Positions 25,253 through 33,476 of a DNA stretch of 64,000 bases are shown piece by piece; within the stretch, counting starts at the first letter, position 1; each line of letters opens with the position of its first letter. The DNA lies in contig JAUILZ010000011.1 of the NCBI GenBank assembly GCA_030432755.1, forward strand, positions 62,001 through 126,000, read 5' to 3'. Origin of the DNA: Gammaproteobacteria bacterium. Its GTDB lineage: Bacteria > Pseudomonadota > Gammaproteobacteria > Arenicellales > Poriferihabitantaceae. The notes beneath the pieces were generated by a model. The model saw only the letters and a list, made by a program, of their open reading frames with translations, did not search any database and had not been told where the DNA came from. The translations under genes were made by a program, and so were the position numbers.

Positions 25253-27883
25253 CTAGTCAACAGGCGATCGCACCTGCCCGTCATGGATCTCCAGCACGCG
25301 ATCAAACAGCGCGGCGAATTCGGCTTCGGAGAACGTCCAGACCAGGTTACGCCCGGCGCGCAACCCAGTGACCCGGGTAATGATCTCCTGCTGCGACACG
25401 CGGTCGAGTGCGCTGAGCGCATTGTCCACCACCAGGATATCCGGGTTCTTCACGATCGCGCGCGCCAGCAGGAGTTTCTGTCGGAACACCCGAGTGAGGT
25501 TTCCTCCGCGGATACCGCAGGGTGCGCCAAGCCCCACTTTCAGCAATTCCCGGGAAAGACCGAAGGCCTCGAAAACGGAGATCAGCCGACGATTGATAGC
25601 GGGCATCAGGTGGCGCCGATTGAAGCGGACCATGCCGAATATCATGTTGGCGCGCATCGTAAACCCCGAGTGATAGCGCTCCCGGTCGATGAACAGCACC
25701 TGCTCGCTCCCCGTCCGCAGCGCCGCCTCCAGTTCGCCGCGTACGCCGACGATTCGCTGCGCGAGGTCATCACTGACCAGGTTCAGGCGATGCTTGTCGG
25801 GGCAGAGCTTGAGCGCCATCGAGACCAGCATGGCCTGTTCGCGTTCGTCGCAGTGTTCGAGTCCGTGGCGGCGGATCTGTACCGAAAGCGCGCGGTAGCT
25901 TTCAAGGCTGTTGGCATCGATAAAACTGTAGCGGGTGAACAGGTCGCTGGTGGCATCCACGCCGGAAAACAGTTCCAGCATGAGGTCGGTGAGGCTGCTG
26001 CCGATTCGCACCAGTTCACCGTAAAGACCCGCTTTCTGGAGTATCCGTATCAGCTCGGGCTGAGTCAGCAATGCCTCCAGGCTGCGGTCCGGGTCCACCG
26101 GGGTACCAAAGAGCAGGTTTTCCGCCACCGACAGACTGTTGCAGAATCGGTCATGGGCGAAGTGCTCGACCACGTGCTCGCCCTCTATCTCGTGCAGGGC
26201 AACCGTAACCGCATCGCGCATTTCCACGATGCGCTGGCGTAACTCCGATTCCTCGGGCGGCAGCGAGGAACCCAGCGCCAGTGCCATTAGTTCGTCCTCC
26301 AGGTTCACCGCGACGACCACCTGCCGCGTCCAGTCGAGCAGCGCATCGCCGTCGGCAACACCCGCTACCGCCGGGTCACACCATTCGGCGTCCACCGGGT
26401 CACGCGAATTGCCTGAGCGGATCGCCTCGCTCAGCATCACGGGGTCCATGGCGCTATCCTCCCCGGCCTCCACGGGCTGCTGCTTCATGCCGTAGTAGAG
26501 GTTGTCGCGGATACTGCTGTTGAAGAGAAAGGAGTCGGCATTGCACAGGCCGATGTTGCGCCCGCGGTCCAGACCCGGAAGGGTGACCGGATCCACGCCG
26601 TTGATCTGCAGCCGACCGCTCGAGGGTGGCTGCAGGCCGGCGGCCAGCAGGGCGAACTGACGCGCGGCCTCGGCATCCGCCGTCATCACGCCCACGCGCT
26701 CGTCGAGGCCGATACTGAAGCTGGCATTCTCGAGGCGGTTGCCGTGATCGGTGACCGCCACCCGGACATTGGATGCCTCGATACCCTGGCCGAACGGTAC
26801 CGGCTCGAGCGCCGTATCGCCACTTGCCGTATCGGGCAGCAGCGCATCGGACTGGAACTGGTCGATGATCTGGGCATACTTGATGCGCACGTCGGCATTG
26901 GTCTGGTAGAAGCGAAGCAACTCGCGCCACGGCGGGCCGATGTCCTTGTACGCCGCGAGCACCGCCACCAGCGCGCCGAGCGAAAGCTCTCCCTGGATCA
27001 CCAGGTAGCCGCCGATACTGTAGAAAAAGAACGGCGTCAGGTGGCCAATGAAGTTGCTCAGGAACTTCACCATGAACTTGCGGCGGAATATCTCCTCCCG
27101 GATCCGGAACACCTTCCCGAGACGGTCCCCCAGGTCTGCCCTCTCCAGCGCCGCGGTGGCGTTGACCCGGATATCCGCCGCCGCGCTGACTGTCTCGCCG
27201 ACACGATCCGCGACCTTGCGCATGGTCTGCACGCGCTCCCGGCCGAGGGCATTGATGCGCCTCTGGAGACGGGGAATGATGATCGCCTGGGGCGGATAGA
27301 GCGCGATGGCGGCGAGGCCGAGCCAGAAGTCCTGGGCGAAGATGAACGAGACATAGGTGATCAGCAGCCCTCCCTGGAACACCGGGAGCGCCACGGAGTC
27401 GCCGATGAATCCGCCCAGGGGTTCGGTCTCCGCGGTGACCATGGGGATGACTTCCCCTGGCGACAGATCGCTGAAACGCTTCATGGGAAAACGCATCAGG
27501 CGGCTGAACAGGGTGTAGCGAAAGCGCCGCAACATCCGCTCCCCGATCACCCCGCTGTAGACGTTGGTGACGTACTTGATGCCGCCGTTGACCAGGATCA
27601 GGATGAGAAACACGAAGCTCATCAGGAGCAGGTATTGCACCCGGGTCAGTTCCATGCCAAGCACGGGGAAGATCTCGAATTGTGCCGACAACGCATCGTT
27701 GACGATGATCTTGGGCACCTCGAGCGAGAGGTACACCAGCGGCATCGAAGCGACGGTCAGAAGGACGAGAACGACCTGGTCACGCCGGGTATGGCGCAGG
27801 ATATAGCGATAGATGGAAGGATCGAGGTGATCCGGATCCCTTGGCGAGGCCGCATTGATACCGCCTGGACCGGTAGCGGACAT
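25253..27883 (-). CDS. ABC exporter-like protein with degenerate, expanded ATPase domain
   Basis: 876 residues. Residues ~15-335 are a normal type-I exporter membrane domain (six helices, FSDLSPGEVIPMVTAE). From ~370 an ABC ATPase domain begins (FSIGLDERVGVM) but the Walker A is TADAEAARQ with no Gly-Lys-Ser/Thr. The signature is GIRGGNLTRV, the Walker B is ILVVDNALSALD (Asn for the catalytic Glu), and the switch His is replaced (VWTFSEAE). About 300 extra residues lie before the signature; the segment FLFNSSIRDNLYYG seems repeated near residues 590 (SVAENLLFGTP) and 745 (MRANMIFGM). ATP hydrolysis is unlikely by the usual mechanism. It is last in a minus-strand run after a cyclic-nucleotide-binding protein. 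Confidence 0.85.
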   Translation of the reverse strand: MSATGPGGINAASPRDPDHLDPSIYRYILRHTRRDQVVLVLLTVASMPLVYLSLEVPKIIVNDALSAQFEIFPVLGMELTRVQYLLLMSFVFLILILVNGGIKYVTNVYSGVIGERMLRRFRYTLFSRLMRFPMKRFSDLSPGEVIPMVTAETEPLGGFIGDSVALPVFQGGLLITYVSFIFAQDFWLGLAAIALYPPQAIIIPRLQRRINALGRERVQTMRKVADRVGETVSAAADIRVNATAALERADLGDRLGKVFRIREEIFRRKFMVKFLSNFIGHLTPFFFYSIGGYLVIQGELSLGALVAVLAAYKDIGPPWRELLRFYQTNADVRIKYAQIIDQFQSDALLPDTASGDTALEPVPFGQGIEASNVRVAVTDHGNRLENASFSIGLDERVGVMTADAEAARQFALLAAGLQPPSSGRLQINGVDPVTLPGLDRGRNIGLCNADSFLFNSSIRDNLYYGMKQQPVEAGEDSAMDPVMLSEAIRSGNSRDPVDAEWCDPAVAGVADGDALLDWTRQVVVAVNLEDELMALALGSSLPPEESELRQRIVEMRDAVTVALHEIEGEHVVEHFAHDRFCNSLSVAENLLFGTPVDPDRSLEALLTQPELIRILQKAGLYGELVRIGSSLTDLMLELFSGVDATSDLFTRYSFIDANSLESYRALSVQIRRHGLEHCDEREQAMLVSMALKLCPDKHRLNLVSDDLAQRIVGVRGELEAALRTGSEQVLFIDRERYHSGFTMRANMIFGMVRFNRRHLMPAINRRLISVFEAFGLSRELLKVGLGAPCGIRGGNLTRVFRQKLLLARAIVKNPDILVVDNALSALDRVSQQEIITRVTGLRAGRNLVWTFSEAEFAALFDRVLEIHDGQVRSPVD

Positions 27884-27906
27884 GGCGGGATTCCCTCAGC
27901 GGCCGA

Positions 27907-28356
27907 TCAGCCGCCGCTCCTCGCCAGGGCGAGATCCAGGCTGGTACTCGCGAGCTTGTCACTGAGATCGCGCAGCACGTATAGCGCCAGCCCCGGATTG
28001 CGCGACACGAGGTCGAGATAGCGGTCGCCGGGAATCCTGAGCAGTTCCGCCTCCCCGGTGACGCGCACCGTGGCGGAACGCCGCTCCGCTCGCAACACAC
28101 CCATCTCGCCCACCATTTCACCCTCGGTTTTTTCCGCAATCAGTACCGGCGCGCTGCCGCGGTCGTCGAGAATCTCCAGCCGTCCGCGCATGATCACGTA
28201 GACCGCGTCGGACAGTTCGTCACGGTTGAACAGGTACTCCCCCACCGCGTAGTCAAACACCTCCGAGGTGAAGGCCAGCAGCTTGAGCTGACTTTCATCC
28301 AGCGAAGCGAACATGGGCATCGCCTTGAGGGTCCGGGCGTGTTCGATAACATCCAT
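27907..28356 (-). CDS. Cyclic-nucleotide-binding domain protein
   Basis: 149 residues, essentially one CAP/CRP-like cNMP-binding beta-barrel: FDYAVGEYLFNRDELSDAVY, then GEMVGEMGVLRAERRSATVR, which corresponds to the phosphate-binding cassette (GE..G/ERRSATVR). There is no helix-turn-helix, so it is not a transcription factor by itself. It begins 12 bp after the Rieske oxygenase gene and ends 23 bp before the degenerate ABC protein gene, so it may gate or regulate that protein. Confidence 0.88.
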   Translation of the reverse strand: MDVIEHARTLKAMPMFASLDESQLKLLAFTSEVFDYAVGEYLFNRDELSDAVYVIMRGRLEILDDRGSAPVLIAEKTEGEMVGEMGVLRAERRSATVRVTGEAELLRIPGDRYLDLVSRNPGLALYVLRDLSDKLASTSLDLALARSGG

Positions 28357-28368
28357 AGTAGCTTTGGA

Positions 28369-29535
28369 TTATACGGAGCCGGCGGCTGCGTGCGAGGGAG
28401 CCTGCGTCCCGAGTACCCGATCAAGCACCCAGTTGTCGAGCCGGTGCACGCATTGCTCGCTGAGCGCGTAGCGTCCAGCCGGCAACCTTCCCGAACCATG
28501 CCCCCGTTGCTGCGCCTCGGCGATGGCGTTGTCCTCCGGGGTGGCTTCCGACCAGCGTTGGAAATAGGGCTCGGCGCGTTCGCGAAAATCCGCAAGTTCG
28601 ATCGAGGACCGCGGAAAGCAGGCGCCCAGAACGAGCCGCGTGCAGTCCGCCGCGAGGGGCTGGAAATCCAGCCACCATGCGCAGTCCGGGGAGAACACGA
28701 TCTGGGTGCAGGGATAGATCACGGTGAACCAGGTGCCACTACGGGCGCGCGCCGAAAGACCCTCGATGAACGGCAATGGCTGGATTCCCCCCGGCAGGGT
28801 GGAGATGCTCTTGTCATCCTCGCCGTGCACGTAGAGCGCGTCCCATTGCCCGCGGGTGGACTCGGCTTCCGCCTGCTGGGCGCCCAGGCTGTCCCGGTGC
28901 ACGGAGCCGGTATGGTAGGCCTCGAGCGCATTGCCAATGAGAAACTTCCAGTTTGCCGCGACATCGAAGGGCATCCGGCGCACGCAGCGCAGGTCATCGG
29001 GACGATGCGCGGCCATGCGTTCCGGCAGGTCGCCGAGCCAGGTCTCCAGCGCCGGGGTTTCCGGGTCGAAGCAGGCAAACAGGAAACCGCCCCATTCGGC
29101 CAGGCGCACTGGTATCAGACCCTGTTCCCGGGGATCGAAGTCCAGCACCCCGCCCATACCCGGCGCAGCGCGCAGGCTGCCGTCCAGGTTGTAGGTCCAG
29201 GCATGATACGGGCAGACGATGCCGCGGCAGGCGCCGACATCTTCGACAAGTCGCGCTCCGCGATGGCGGCAGGCATTGACGAAGGCGTGAAGGCAGTTGT
29301 CACGGTCACGCGTGACGACCAGTGAGCCGGCCGCGGTATCGACGGCCATGACGCCACCCGTTGGCAATTCGTCCCGCCGCCCGCAGAACTGCCATGCCGG
29401 GCGAAAGCAGGTGGCAAGCTCACGCGCGAAGAACGCCGGATCGGTGTAGCAATGGGAAGGCAAGGTTTGCGCCCGCTCAAGCGGTCGCCTCGTGGCAATA
29501 TAGTCGCCGGGAGTTGTTTCGGTCACCGTTGCCAT
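28369..29535 (-). CDS. Rieske non-haem iron oxygenase, alpha subunit
   Basis: About 388 residues from ATG 29535, 8 bp after the EamA gene. The Rieske centre is C89-R-H91 and C108-P-Y-H111 (ACRHRGARL and CPYHAWTYNL). The mononuclear iron site is in NALEAYHTGSVHRD (H208, H213). Size and motifs fit single-component-type oxygenases that demethylate or hydroxylate quaternary amines such as glycine betaine, carnitine or stachydrine (GbcA-like), but aromatic substrates cannot be excluded. No reductase gene lies nearby, so an electron donor must come from elsewhere. Confidence 0.88.
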   Translation of the reverse strand: MATVTETTPGDYIATRRPLERAQTLPSHCYTDPAFFARELATCFRPAWQFCGRRDELPTGGVMAVDTAAGSLVVTRDRDNCLHAFVNACRHRGARLVEDVGACRGIVCPYHAWTYNLDGSLRAAPGMGGVLDFDPREQGLIPVRLAEWGGFLFACFDPETPALETWLGDLPERMAAHRPDDLRCVRRMPFDVAANWKFLIGNALEAYHTGSVHRDSLGAQQAEAESTRGQWDALYVHGEDDKSISTLPGGIQPLPFIEGLSARARSGTWFTVIYPCTQIVFSPDCAWWLDFQPLAADCTRLVLGACFPRSSIELADFRERAEPYFQRWSEATPEDNAIAEAQQRGHGSGRLPAGRYALSEQCVHRLDNWVLDRVLGTQAPSHAAAGSV

Positions 29536-29543
29536 CCCTGCGG

Positions 29544-30002
29544 TCACCGTCGCGCCCCCAGCGCCAGCACCAGCATGCCCGCCGCCGCCAGGGTGATGCC
29601 GAGCCATTGCATGCCATTCGGACGTTCACCGAAGGCGAGCGCCGCCACCAGCACGGAAACGACGATGGTGCCACCCACGATCACCGGGATGGCCACGCTC
29701 GCCGCCATCCCGGGATTTCCATCGACGCCACGGAACAGGTAGAAGTACATCACCTCCGCGAGGCCGATGCAGATGCCCGCCGCGATCGCGAACCCGAAAG
29801 CGCGTCCCGGCATCGCCAGCACCTCGCCCTGACGGAGGAGATGCAGCAGTACGATGCAGGACACCCCCAGAGCCGCCAGTTGCAGCGTGATTGTCGCGAG
29901 AATCGGCGCCGCGAGTCCCGCCTGGTCGCCGGATGCCTTCACCAGCAGGTTGTAGGCCGCGTAGCAGAGCGTGATCAGCAGCAGCAGAATGAGCGAGTAC
30001 AT
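29544..30002 (-). CDS. Half-size EamA/DMT-family membrane protein
   Basis: 152 residues with about five hydrophobic helices, one EamA domain instead of two. The end GMQWLGITLAAAGMLVLALG is the typical closing helix of a DMT half. It would need to dimerise to make a full transporter. It is the first gene of a minus-strand run with the Rieske oxygenase 8 bp downstream, so it may import the oxygenase substrate or export its product. Confidence 0.8.
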   Translation of the reverse strand: MYSLILLLLITLCYAAYNLLVKASGDQAGLAAPILATITLQLAALGVSCIVLLHLLRQGEVLAMPGRAFGFAIAAGICIGLAEVMYFYLFRGVDGNPGMAASVAIPVIVGGTIVVSVLVAALAFGERPNGMQWLGITLAAAGMLVLALGARR

Positions 30003-30249
30003 GTGCCGGATTGGGATGCGCGCGTCGGGCCCGCCGACGCATTATCACCTTTGGGCAGATCGCCGCAGGCAATCTGGCCAGCAAGTATGCCCACGGGAAT
30101 ATACCAATGGTAGCGGCTTCACGTCATGTTAGCGACTAGTTGAGCGGCATCAATTCTCCTGCCGCCGGAAAGCGCAAGGATAGTCCGAAATCACCCCGCC
30201 GGATTGACCGGTTGCCTCTATCAACCTCCACTCAGACAAGGACACCGCA

Positions 30250-30996
30250 ATGATGAAGACAATTTCCCTGCGCCGATGCGCATCCCCCATTGGCGCCGCG
30301 TTGCTGGTGAGCACGCTTGGACTGCTGCCATTTACCGCTTCCATGGCACAGTCGGAAACCGCCACCGAAGGCGGCAGCGCGGAGCACAAGTTCGAACTCG
30401 CCCAGTCGTATTACGGTGAATGCCAGAACACCGATGACGAGAGGTTCGAACAGATCCGTCCCTACCTCAAGGCCTTTACCGACATGGAGGTCATGGCGGA
30501 CATGATGGCGGACCCGGCGAAGTTCGCCGCCCTGATGTCCGTGGTCAACGATCCACGTACGATCCACGTGATGTCCAAATGCGCCACCGAACCGGTAATG
30601 TGGAACACTTGGATGAACGGACTCACCGACTTCAACAAGATGAGCCGCGCGATGATGCGCTTCATGAATCCGAACATGTACCTGTCATGGATGATGGCGC
30701 CGATGAATCCGGCAATGTACCAGCCGATGATGCAATTCATGGACCCGGCCTACTACACGCGCTGGATGACCGCGATGGCAAACCCGATGTTCTACCAGCC
30801 GATCACCTCGATGGCCGATCCCAACTGGTATACGCCACGCTTCAACTGGATGATGAATCCCCAGTCCATGCAGCCGCTGTTCGGGATGATGAATTTCGGC
30901 ATGCCCGTGGCGCCTTTCAGCGCTGCCCCCTCCCCGGGGGACGCAACCGGGCCTGCGACGGATGGAGAGTCCACGGGGGACGGCAACACCCAGTGA
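30250..30996 (+). CDS. Secreted Met-rich repeat protein of unknown function
   Basis: 248 residues. It has a Sec signal peptide (GAALLVSTLGLLPFTASMA) and two Cys (ECQN, SKCA) in the mature N-terminal part. From about residue 135 to 220 there are about six repeats of 12-13 residues built on Met-[Asn/Asp/Ala]-Pro-x-x-Tyr, for example MNPAMYQPMMQF and MDPAYYTRWMTA. The C-terminus is an acidic Gly/Thr tail. Met clusters bind Cu(I) in some periplasmic proteins, and the Met/Tyr/Trp pattern could also bind membranes. I do not know the family. No close partner: the MFS gene follows 110 bp later. Confidence 0.75.
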   Translation: MMKTISLRRCASPIGAALLVSTLGLLPFTASMAQSETATEGGSAEHKFELAQSYYGECQNTDDERFEQIRPYLKAFTDMEVMADMMADPAKFAALMSVVNDPRTIHVMSKCATEPVMWNTWMNGLTDFNKMSRAMMRFMNPNMYLSWMMAPMNPAMYQPMMQFMDPAYYTRWMTAMANPMFYQPITSMADPNWYTPRFNWMMNPQSMQPLFGMMNFGMPVAPFSAAPSPGDATGPATDGESTGDGNTQ

Positions 30997-31106
30997 CGTG
31001 ACAGGCATCGGCGATCCGCGTCTGCGACGGAGTCGTCCGATATCAGGCCGGGTGCTGTTCCAGGGGAGCCCCACCCGGTTTTTCTTTGCCATAATCCGGC
31101 GCAACC

Positions 31107-32360
31107 ATGCGTCTGCTGCTCTCCTTCTCAGCGTTGTTCCTGTCCGTTGCCCTGTTGCAACTGAGTTCCGGCGCGCTGTCACCCCTGGATGCGCTCGCGG
31201 GTCTCGCGGCCGGCTTCAGCCGAACCGAGGTGGGCCTGCTCGGTTCGGCGCATTTTCTCGGGTTCTTCGTCGGCTGCTGGCTGGCGCCGAGGCTCATGGG
31301 CCCCATCGGCCACATCCGCACTTTCACGATCTTCGCCGCCCTGGGCGCTATCGGCGTCATCTCGCATCCGCTGCTCGTCGCCCCCCTGCCCTGGGCCGGC
31401 ATGCGGGTGATGACGGGGCTCTGCGTGGCGGGCTGCTATACCGTGATCGAGTCCTGGCTGCAGGCGGCGCTGACCAACCAGACCCGCGGCAGGGTGATGG
31501 GCGCCTACCGGGTCGTGGACATCGTCGCCTCGTCGGCCGCCCAGCTCATGATCGGCTTTCTCGACCCCACCGCGTACATCTCCTACAACCTGCTGGCCAT
31601 CCTGTGCTGCGCCTGTCTCATCCCGGTCACCGTGAGCACCTCGAGCCAGCCAACCCTGCCGGACGCACCACGGCTGCGTCCACTGCACACGTTCCGGATA
31701 TCGCCGCTGGGCGCCGCCGGGGTCATCATCGCCGGCGTGACCACCGCGTCGTTTCGGATGGTGGGACCGATCTATGGCCAGGAGGTGGGCCTGACCCAGG
31801 GGCAGATCGGCACCTTCCTCGCCACGGTGCTGCTCGGGGGCGCACTCGCCCAGTTCCCGGTGGGATGGTTGGCGGACAAGTATGATCGCCGCCAGGTGCT
31901 GATCGGGTTGTCCCTCCTCAGCGTACTGGTCTGCGGCGGGATCGCGTTTGCCGATGCGCGCACACTGACGCTGGTGTACGTTGGCGCCGCCCTGTTCGGA
32001 CTCACGACGTTTCCGATCTTCTCGGTTTCCGCGGCGCACGCCAACGACTTCACCGCGCCGGAGAACATGGTCGAGGTCAACGCCTCGCTGCTCTTCCTCT
32101 ATGGCATCGGCGCCATCGCCAGCCCGCTGGTCACTTCCAGCCTGGTGGAGCGGTTCGGGGCCTCGGCACTGTTCACTTTCATCGCTGTCGCGCACGTCTT
32201 GCTGCTGTTTTACAGCTTCGTCCGCATGCGGGCACGGCCAACGGTGCGCGACCGAACAAGCTACGCCTACACCCCGCGCACCTCGTTCTTTCTCGCGCGG
32301 TTGCTGCGTCGCACCAGGGCGGAAGACGATGCGCAGCCTTCTACCCGGGCGACGGATTGA
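31107..32360 (+). CDS. MFS transporter, YcaD-like
   Basis: 417 residues with twelve predicted helices and the MFS loop motif GWLADKYDRRQVLIGL between helices 8 and 9. The N-terminal half includes GLCVAGCYTVIESWLQAALT, typical of the YcaD/UMF-like branch. The C-terminal ~40 residues are a basic cytoplasmic tail. Substrate unknown. The stop is 81 bp before the RND membrane-fusion gene, with an AT-rich promoter region between them, so it is probably a separate unit. Confidence 0.88.
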   Translation: MRLLLSFSALFLSVALLQLSSGALSPLDALAGLAAGFSRTEVGLLGSAHFLGFFVGCWLAPRLMGPIGHIRTFTIFAALGAIGVISHPLLVAPLPWAGMRVMTGLCVAGCYTVIESWLQAALTNQTRGRVMGAYRVVDIVASSAAQLMIGFLDPTAYISYNLLAILCCACLIPVTVSTSSQPTLPDAPRLRPLHTFRISPLGAAGVIIAGVTTASFRMVGPIYGQEVGLTQGQIGTFLATVLLGGALAQFPVGWLADKYDRRQVLIGLSLLSVLVCGGIAFADARTLTLVYVGAALFGLTTFPIFSVSAAHANDFTAPENMVEVNASLLFLYGIGAIASPLVTSSLVERFGASALFTFIAVAHVLLLFYSFVRMRARPTVRDRTSYAYTPRTSFFLARLLRRTRAEDDAQPSTRATD

Positions 32361-32411
32361 TCCGCGGGTTTTCCCGATGCAGTATTTGCAGTTCGCTGGC
32401 GAAGCACTATA

Positions 32412-32425
32412 TTAGATTATACTAA
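32412..32425. promoter_or_regulatory. AT-rich inverted repeat upstream of the RND operon
   Basis: TTAG-ATTATA-CTAA lies in a short AT-rich island (32406-32430) 17 bp before the membrane-fusion gene ATG. The position is right for a repressor operator overlapping a -10 region. No regulator gene is adjacent. The arms are only 4 bp, so the symmetry could be chance. Confidence 0.35.
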
Positions 32426-32441
32426 ATTAACCCCATCGATT

Positions 32442-33476
32442 ATGAAAGGCCTGTTATCACTCGCCGCCGCGCTCACGATGCTGGCGGCGCCCGGAGCGAG
32501 AGCGCTGGACACAACGCCTGCCGTTACGCTGGAGATCCCGCGACATTTCCTGATCGACGGCGTCATCGAGGCAGTGGACCGATCCACCATCGCGGCCCAG
32601 ACCAGCGCCCAGGTCGAGGAAATCCTGTTCGACGTGGACGATTTCGTCGAGCAGGACGCGGTCATCGTGGTGCTCAAGAATACCGAGCAGAAAGCCGGCG
32701 CCGAGCAGGCGGCCGCCAACCTGCGCGCCGCCCGCGCGCGCCTTACCCAGGCGGAGGCCGAGCACCAGCGGTTCAGCGACCTGTTCGATCGCCAGCTCGT
32801 ATCGCGACAGGAGATGGACCGGGTGACCGCGGCATTGAAAACCGCCCGCGCGGGCTACGAGGCGGCCCAGGCCGCCACGAGCCAGGCCGGCCAGCAACTG
32901 GAGTACACCCGGGTGCGCGCGCCCTATGCCGGTATCGTTACGGAGCGCCACGTGGAGGTGGGCGAGATCGCGCAGCCGGGCACGCCACTGATGAGCGGGA
33001 TCTCGCTGGAGCGGCTGCGAGTGGCGGTGGCGGTGCCCCAGAGCCTGGTAGGCGACGTACGCCGCTATCGCTCGGCGCGCGTGGAATTGCCGGACGGAGG
33101 CTGGATCGATGCGCTCGACCTCACCGTCTTCCCGGTGGCGGATGCCGCCAGCAGCAGTTTCCGCACCCGAATCGCGCTGCCGACGGGACAGGATGGCCTG
33201 TTCCCCGGCATGGTGGTGCGGGTCGCCTTCGTCACCGGACGGGAGCGCGTGCTCCTGGTGCCGGCCGCGTCACTGGTCACCCGCTCCGAGGTCACCGGGG
33301 TATACGTGGAAGACGCCGGGGGCGCGATCCACTTCCGTCACGTGCGCGCGGGCAAGACTCTGGAGGATGGCCGTGTCGCGCTGCTGTCGGGACTCGAGGA
33401 GGGTGAACGGGTCGCGCTCGACCCGGCGGCCGCGCTGGCCGCGCTGAAGACCACGTCCGGGCCCGCACATGAGTGA
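32442..33476 (+). CDS. RND efflux periplasmic adaptor (membrane fusion protein)
   Basis: 344 residues. Signal peptide MKGLLSLAAALTMLAAPGARA, then a barrel-sandwich half (DRSTIAAQTSAQVEEILFDV), a coiled-coil hairpin (residues ~85-140, rich in Ala/Gln/Glu), the second sandwich half ending RVRAPYAGIVTERHVEVGE, and beta-barrel and membrane-proximal domains. It links the RND pump to an outer-membrane channel, which is not encoded here. It overlaps the pump gene by 8 bp. Confidence 0.9.
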   Translation: MKGLLSLAAALTMLAAPGARALDTTPAVTLEIPRHFLIDGVIEAVDRSTIAAQTSAQVEEILFDVDDFVEQDAVIVVLKNTEQKAGAEQAAANLRAARARLTQAEAEHQRFSDLFDRQLVSRQEMDRVTAALKTARAGYEAAQAATSQAGQQLEYTRVRAPYAGIVTERHVEVGEIAQPGTPLMSGISLERLRVAVAVPQSLVGDVRRYRSARVELPDGGWIDALDLTVFPVADAASSSFRTRIALPTGQDGLFPGMVVRVAFVTGRERVLLVPAASLVTRSEVTGVYVEDAGGAIHFRHVRAGKTLEDGRVALLSGLEEGERVALDPAAALAALKTTSGPAHE

